64,000 nucleotides of DNA, taken from assembly GCF_038049935.1 (NCBI RefSeq), contig NZ_CP145886.1, forward strand, positions 930,001 to 994,000, given 5' to 3'. This document shows positions 59,590 through 64,000 of this stretch, in pieces. Source of the stretch: Rossellomorea sp. y25. Its GTDB lineage: Bacteria > Bacillota > Bacilli > Bacillales > Bacillaceae_B. The first letter of the stretch is position 1. Each line of letters begins with the position of its first letter. Under the pieces are notes generated by a model. That model was not told the origin of the DNA. It ran no database searches and saw only the letters and a list, made by a program, of their open reading frames with translations. The translations under genes and the position numbers were made by a program.

Positions 59590-59629
59590 AAAGATTGGGA
59601 AACCGAAATATAAAGGTTTCCCAATCTTT
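59590..59629. terminator. Bidirectional terminator
   Basis: AAAGATTGGGAAACC (59590-59604) pairs perfectly over 15 bases with 59615-59629, with A-rich and T-rich flanks. It separates two convergent genes. Confidence 0.9.
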
Positions 59630-59664
59630 CTTAACTATTTTCTCATTCGTTAAGTGAGATCTAA

Positions 59665-60336
59665 CTATTTTAATTTTAACCTATATTTATTAAAAGCTAC
59701 TACTGGAGGTTTTGTTTTCTCAAAATAGTCGGTATCGTTGTAAGGCATATCAATGGAATCCCAATTGAAGTTATCTGGAACACAAGATATGAATAAATCA
59801 TATCCTTCATTATCTGATGTCGAAGAGCACGTTCTAAATTCCCCATTATTCAAAGCGATATCAATAGCTTCTCGAAGTTTTTCCAGACCGATTCGGTTGG
59901 CAACAACATAAGCATTGTCGTGCCACATACCTTGTCCATACAAATGACAAAGCGGAGTTTCTTCATAATAAGTGCCAGCTATGATAGCTTCAGTTAATCT
60001 AATGGGCACATCTTTCAAGGAATTGGTATCCAAGTAGACATCCATACCGCCCAGTTCCCCTTCACCTTCACTTCCAAATTGTTTAGTGAATTCATCGTAT
60101 AGTTCATTATTTTCGATGAATAATAGCCTATCAGGCTCTTGCCAGTCCTCAACAACATAGAAACAATGAATCAATTTGTCTGCTTTACTATAAACATAGT
60201 GATAAACACTATTATTTAAATGCTCGCTGGTATGAATTTTGAAATCATATTTCTTGGCTTTCTTTGGTTTTAGTTGCCCGTTTACAAAAGGGGTATCTGC
60301 TATATATATGGGTGTAAATAGTTTTTGATTTGACAT
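59665..60336 (-). CDS. Cytosolic protein of unknown function (223 aa)
   Basis: The 223-residue protein has no signal or membrane helix. It shows a beta-rich N-terminal half (KYDFKIHTSEHLNNSVYHYVYSKADKLIHCFYVVEDWQEPDRLLFIEN) and a second half with GTYYEETPLCHLYGQGMWHDNAYVVANRIGLEKLREAIDIALNNG. The last part resembles the helical end of some immunity-type proteins of polymorphic toxin systems, but this is only an impression. No toxin gene is next to it. AGGTGTTTTAA lies before the ATG. Confidence 0.7.
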   Translation of the reverse strand: MSNQKLFTPIYIADTPFVNGQLKPKKAKKYDFKIHTSEHLNNSVYHYVYSKADKLIHCFYVVEDWQEPDRLLFIENNELYDEFTKQFGSEGEGELGGMDVYLDTNSLKDVPIRLTEAIIAGTYYEETPLCHLYGQGMWHDNAYVVANRIGLEKLREAIDIALNNGEFRTCSSTSDNEGYDLFISCVPDNFNWDSIDMPYNDTDYFEKTKPPVVAFNKYRLKLK

Positions 60337-60623
60337 TTAAAACACCTCGGAATTTCATTTATCTAATACATTTATTCCGTTTTTCTGATTGTTCCTTCTT
60401 GGTGTGTGGTAATTTGTTGATGATTTAGAAGGTTACTGAGCGCCTTGCTCAAACTTACGTCCTCCAGAATATTTGTTCTTATACTAATTTTACTAAGAAT
60501 TCAGGGAGGCATCAAATATCAACATTTACCTCTAACAGAGTCTAGTTTTATTGCCTGACCCCAAGGATTCAGTCCATTAAATTGCAACAATGTTATCAAT
60601 CGAACCTTAGTGGAGGTAAGTAC

Positions 60624-61199
60624 ATGATGAGTACGTTTGTTTATATGGTGAGACACGGTGAGTCATCAAAGGAAGGAAATGAAAGAACAAGGGGGTTAAC
60701 TCCAAAAGGTCATTTGGATGCTAAGAGGGTAACTGAGATATTGAAAGAGGAGAAGATTGAGGCAGTTGTTTCTAGCCCATATATACGTTCAATCTTAACT
60801 GTCGAAAAGATAGCTGAACAAATAGGGCAAGAAGTTATCGTATATGAAGGTCTAAAAGAGAGGATGTTTTCTTCTGAAGATAATCGAGTTTCTGATAAGG
60901 AATTGGTTCCACTGTTGGAGAAGTCGTTCGGGGATTCAAATTTCGCTTTAGAAGGAGCAGAATCAAATGCTGACTGTGAAAAAAGGGCTATTAACGTTTT
61001 AAAAGAACTATTAGAAACCTTTAGAGATAAACATATCGTAATAGGATCTCACGGGGCTGTTATGACCTTGATGATGGGATATTTCGATTGTAAGTATGAC
61101 TTGGATTTTTTACATAGCACATCCAAACCCGATATTTATAGGATGGAATTTAAAGAGAAGGAATTGGTGGATGTTCGAAGACTGTGGGGTATAAAGTAA
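60624..61199 (+). CDS. Histidine phosphatase family protein
   Basis: The 191-residue protein has the RHG motif VYMVRHGESSKEGN near its start and the second histidine in VIGSHGAVMTLMMGYFD, with the conserved arginine in VVSSPYIRSILTVEKIAEQ. It belongs to the broad-specificity phosphoglycerate-mutase-like phosphatases. GGAGGTAAG is well spaced from ATGATG at 60624. Substrate is unknown. Confidence 0.9.
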   Translation: MMSTFVYMVRHGESSKEGNERTRGLTPKGHLDAKRVTEILKEEKIEAVVSSPYIRSILTVEKIAEQIGQEVIVYEGLKERMFSSEDNRVSDKELVPLLEKSFGDSNFALEGAESNADCEKRAINVLKELLETFRDKHIVIGSHGAVMTLMMGYFDCKYDLDFLHSTSKPDIYRMEFKEKELVDVRRLWGIK

Positions 61200-61304
61200 T
61201 ACGTTAATTATATTTTAAAAAAATAAATCAAGGCTATACGTTATTCAATTACAGGGAGTAAGTTGTACAATGTCATTAGATGCTATTAAATTGAGGTGTT
61301 ATCA

Positions 61305-61769
61305 ATGATATTAGTGAGTTCATGTTTAGCAGGATTGGAAGTAAGATATAACGGTACGCATAGTTTAAATCATAAGATCAGTAAACTAATAGAAGAGAAG
61401 AAGGCAATACCTGTATGCCCGGAATTGCTTGGTGGATTTTCAACCCCCAGAGAACCTGCTGAAATAGTAGGTGGTCATGGGGAAGATGTATTGGATGGGA
61501 AAGCTAAAGTAGTGGAGAAGTCAGGAAGAGACGTTACGGAACTGTACTTAAAAGGGGCTAATGCTACTTTAGAAAAGGCCAAAGAAGTTCATGCAAATGT
61601 AGTTGTTCTGAAAGAGTACAGCCCATCGTGTGGAAGTGCAATGATTTATAATGGTGAATTTATAAGTAAGAAAATTGTTGGAAATGGAGTCACAACTGCT
61701 TTACTCAAAAGAAACGGAATACAAGTCATTTCTGAAGAACAGCTTTCCCATTACGGTCATTTATCATAA
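61305..61769 (+). CDS. DUF523 family protein
   Basis: The 154-residue protein has the DUF523 cysteine motifs ILVSSCLAGLEVRYNGTHS, AIPVCPELLGGFSTPREPAEI and VVVLKEYSPSCGSAMIYNG. The three conserved cysteines suggest metal or cluster binding; the function is not established (some relatives relate to thiouracil handling). GAGGTG precedes the ATG at 61305. A terminator follows the stop. Confidence 0.9.
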   Translation: MILVSSCLAGLEVRYNGTHSLNHKISKLIEEKKAIPVCPELLGGFSTPREPAEIVGGHGEDVLDGKAKVVEKSGRDVTELYLKGANATLEKAKEVHANVVVLKEYSPSCGSAMIYNGEFISKKIVGNGVTTALLKRNGIQVISEEQLSHYGHLS

Positions 61770-61780
61770 ACATTGATCAT

Positions 61781-61811
61781 AATCCTGTTGTCATTGGCAA
61801 CAGGATTTTTT
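61781..61811 (+). terminator. Rho-independent terminator
   Basis: AATCCTGTTG at 61781-61790 pairs with CAACAGGATT at 61798-61807 and is followed by TTTT. It ends the DUF523 gene. Confidence 0.85.
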
Positions 61812-61864
61812 CTTATTCAATAAATGAGCAAATACATATGAACAGATGACATACACGGATGAAG

Positions 61865-61934
61865 CTTATCCGCAATAGGATAAGTTTTTTTATGGGGATT
61901 AGTTATTGAGTTTCTAACATTGATTTGAAATAAT
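61865..61934 (+). promoter_or_regulatory. Terminator-promoter module, copy C
   Basis: CTTATCC at 61865-61871 pairs perfectly with GGATAAG at 61878-61884, then seven T. TTGAGT at 61906-61911 and AATAAT at 61929-61934 are spaced 17 bases. The stretch GATTTGAAATAATTGGAA is almost identical to copies A and B. Confidence 0.6.
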
Positions 61935-62062
61935 TGGAATTAAATAATAGCATCGACCACCATTATAGGTCTTGAGGGCAAGATATTAGAAAAAGACATG
62001 GATTAACAAGGATATATTGTTTTTTTAAGTATCTTATTTAAGAGACGAACAAAAAGAAGTAG

Positions 62063-63100
62063 GTGAAAAATTTGAATGGAATTTCCAATAAGACGGCCTT
62101 TGAAGATATAACCAACTATACTGAAGAAACGAAAGATAAGATGCATGCTTCTGGGGCAGCGTTAGTCATAATAAAGGATAACGAGATAGTACACGAGTGG
62201 TATTCTGGTACCCATCATTTTGAAACGGGAGCTAGGAATATAGATCGCTCCTCACAATTTAACGTATATTCAACCAGGGTTACATATGTTGGTTTAGCGG
62301 CTGCATTGGCTGTGTTTGAAGGACACATTGATCTTGAGGATAAGCTCAGTGATTATTTTAAAGAATTGGATAAAGAAATCTTAGGCGAGACTACAGTTAG
62401 ACATTTGGTAACCAGATCTACTGGTTTAAAGATTAAGAATGATACAGTCCAGAGGGTATTTGATTCAGGAACCAACATTGAGGGTAAACGACCAGACTTA
62501 TTAGCTAAGATCGTCAGGAAAGCTACCGGCAAGACTGTTAACCAAATTCTTCCTGAGAAGGTTATTAAACCTTTGGGTTGGAAAAGTACAGAATGGGCGA
62601 CCGAGGGAAAAAGCTCTTTAGTATGTGACATACATTCGCCAGATAGTCAGCCTTCCATTAGGATTGGGTCAAATGTTGGGGATGAAAGAAACTTATATGT
62701 TAATAGCAGAGAGTTGGCTTTATGGGGAAGCTTACATTTGAATAAAGGATTCATGGATGGAAAACAAATCTTGCCGGAAGAAGTATTTGACCTTTCTACC
62801 ACCATCCAAAGTCCAGGTGAAATGGGTGAGAATCTACCTAAGTTCGGTTTGTTCTGGTGGCTGAAAGATAACCAAGTGTCGTGGGACTACAATGAATTAG
62901 GAACAGACTTACCTGAAGGCAGTTACCAAATTCTTGGGGCGTCAGGATGTGCCTGCCTTGTCATTCCCCGATATAATGCTGTTGCCGTAAGGATGTATAA
63001 CAGTCTATATACCTATCAGAATAAGAATTTTGATCATATCGAGGATATCCAAACGTTTGGGAATTTGGTTGTGAAGGAACTTCAATTATCTATTAAATAG
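62063..63100 (+). CDS. Serine hydrolase (beta-lactamase-like fold) with altered active site
   Basis: The 345-residue protein has the class C beta-lactamase/esterase fold: SSQFNVYSTRVTYVGLAAAL where SxxK is expected, LGETTVRHLVTRSTGL, and ILGASGCACLVIPRYNAV toward the end. In the usual motif the residue three after the serine is lysine; here it is valine (STRV), so activity is doubtful or uses another residue. The start may be GTG 62063 or TTG 62072. It sits behind promoter module C. Confidence 0.8.
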   Translation: MKNLNGISNKTAFEDITNYTEETKDKMHASGAALVIIKDNEIVHEWYSGTHHFETGARNIDRSSQFNVYSTRVTYVGLAAALAVFEGHIDLEDKLSDYFKELDKEILGETTVRHLVTRSTGLKIKNDTVQRVFDSGTNIEGKRPDLLAKIVRKATGKTVNQILPEKVIKPLGWKSTEWATEGKSSLVCDIHSPDSQPSIRIGSNVGDERNLYVNSRELALWGSLHLNKGFMDGKQILPEEVFDLSTTIQSPGEMGENLPKFGLFWWLKDNQVSWDYNELGTDLPEGSYQILGASGCACLVIPRYNAVAVRMYNSLYTYQNKNFDHIEDIQTFGNLVVKELQLSIK

Positions 63101-63194
63101 GAGAAAAAAGATTAGTGTTAAAGGTATCTGTCATCACTAATATATACAGCAATAGGCAAAAATCATTTTTCATTAAACGAAAGGAAGTATTTAT

Positions 63195-63698
63195 ATGAGT
63201 GACATTAAACTGCTTATTACGTTCAAAGGTGACCTTAACCATTATTCAATAGAACAGCTAAGGTATATTTCGAAAGAAGGGGTATGGTCCATTGGACAGA
63301 TGTATGACCATTTAATGGTTGTTGCCCATGAGTATCTTGATAGTATGGAAGAATGTGCTGCATCGAATGGGGAACAGCCCTTTGGGAAAACCCAGTTTGG
63401 TGAGCAATTATTTGAGAACGGAGGTTTTCCACCAATCAAAATAAGGTTACCAGATGAACTGAATTCTCCTCCAAATAATTCAGACAGCAAGGAAGAACTC
63501 ATTAGCAGGATGGAACAATTAATCCAACGATTGAATCATTGGGAAACGAAAGTGGATGATATTCACCCGGAAAATAAAGTTGAACATGGAGGATTCGGCT
63601 GGCTGAATGCAAAGGAATGGTATGATTTGGTCGGAATGCATTTTCGTCATCATGTACGTCAAAAAGATGAGCTGGAGAGTTACTTAGTATATAAATGA
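63195..63698 (+). CDS. DinB-like (YfiT/DUF664 type) metal-binding helical protein
   Basis: The 167-residue protein is a four-helix bundle of the DinB superfamily. One metal histidine lies in GQMYDHLMVVAHEYLDS and two more in DLVGMHFRHHVRQKDEL, the H-x3-H end typical of the family. Members often act as thiol transferases or bind nickel or zinc. AAAGGAAG precedes the ATG. It is followed 13 bases later by a VOC gene. Confidence 0.85.
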   Translation: MSDIKLLITFKGDLNHYSIEQLRYISKEGVWSIGQMYDHLMVVAHEYLDSMEECAASNGEQPFGKTQFGEQLFENGGFPPIKIRLPDELNSPPNNSDSKEELISRMEQLIQRLNHWETKVDDIHPENKVEHGGFGWLNAKEWYDLVGMHFRHHVRQKDELESYLVYK

Positions 63699-63711
63699 AG
63701 GAGAGGAGAGT

Positions 63712-64000
63712 ATGAGTAAATCATTTATTGAACAAGTACATTATATTAGAATTCCTGTAAAAGATTTAGAACGGTCTGCACAATGGTATAAAGATGTATT
63801 AGGGCTCCAGTTAGTAAACATTACGGAGGAACATGCGATTATAAAAGTAAATGAAGGACCTTTCTTACTTATCTTAGTTCCTACTGAAGATGAAACATTT
63901 GTACATTTTACAATTGATCATGAACCAGAATTTAGCATTGGCTTTACAAGTCCGGAATTATCTGAAATTCATCAACACTTAATGGATCATCAAGTAAAGG
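63712..64000 (+). CDS. VOC family protein, cut by the window end
   Basis: The first 96 residues are present: FIEQVHYIRIPVKDLERSAQ, WYKDVLGLQLVN and PFLLILVPTED, the first beta-alpha-beta module of a glyoxalase/bleomycin-resistance-like protein. The rest lies beyond the window. GGAGAGGAG lies before the ATG. It is probably co-transcribed with the DinB-like gene. Confidence 0.85.
   Translation, partial: MSKSFIEQVHYIRIPVKDLERSAQWYKDVLGLQLVNITEEHAIIKVNEGPFLLILVPTEDETFVHFTIDHEPEFSIGFTSPELSEIHQHLMDHQVK

Overview
The window reads as chromosomal DNA of a low-GC, Gram-positive, spore-forming member of the Bacillaceae, of the Bacillus/Rossellomorea kind. This is an inference from AGGAGG-type ribosome binding sites, TTG and GTG starts, Zur and Fur boxes of the Bacillus type, a Spo0E-family phosphatase, two KinB-like multi-pass sensor kinases, an ECF sigma/anti-sigma pair, and lipoboxes and signal peptides of Firmicute type. 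No rRNA, tRNA, CRISPR array, intact insertion sequence or prophage was seen.

Layout. 0-5.4 kb: small accessory genes (lipoprotein, GNAT, MepB, cysteine hydrolase, ArsR-VOC pair, HEAT-like protein) with a broken VOC gene. 5.5-10.7 kb: a broken DUF3021 gene, a KinB-like kinase, and a vanR-vanS-vanY-like locus with matched promoters but no vanHAX. 10.7-19.9 kb: GNAT, membrane proteins, zinc-binding lipoprotein AdcA under a double Zur box, MFS and MBL pair, DUF421, alcohol dehydrogenase, manganese catalase and DUF3231. 20-26 kb: lipoprotein, small enzymes, a frameshifted LprI-like lipoprotein and an AraC-EamA pair. 26-32 kb: an envelope quality-control block: HtrA-like protease, a 25-bp tandem palindrome array, PrsA-like foldase, a secreted protein with six 28-residue repeats, and a two-component system. 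32-37 kb: Rrf2/thioredoxin-reductase-like pair, Fur-boxed siderophore-binding lipoprotein, a second KinB-like kinase and a partial copy of the siderophore gene end. 37-46 kb: DUF1835, an ABC-2/YhgE-like membrane protein behind two orphan TetR-type operators, small membrane proteins, and a 1381-residue secreted subtilase ending in cohesin-like and dockerin-like modules. 46-52 kb: a MarR-controlled quinone/aromatic-electrophile detoxification cluster (two ring-cleaving VOC dioxygenases, hydrolase, FMN reductase, LtrA). 52-56 kb: Spo0E-like protein, YhhN protein, ECF sigma factor and anti-sigma. 56-64 kb: a run of small stand-alone accessory genes (methyltransferase, HAD hydrolases, histidine phosphatase, DUF523, serine hydrolase, DinB, VOC).

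The most unusual material is non-coding. There are two arrays of imperfect direct repeats phased at 20 bp (near 20.1 and 52.9 kb). Three copies of a compact terminator-plus-promoter module share TTGAGT-N16/17-AATAAT. A 25-bp palindrome is repeated about ten times in tandem. A dispersed GGGGACAGG-type palindrome family forms several of the terminators. Four genes are interrupted by single-base shifts or stops, often in homopolymers, so decay and sequencing error both remain possible.
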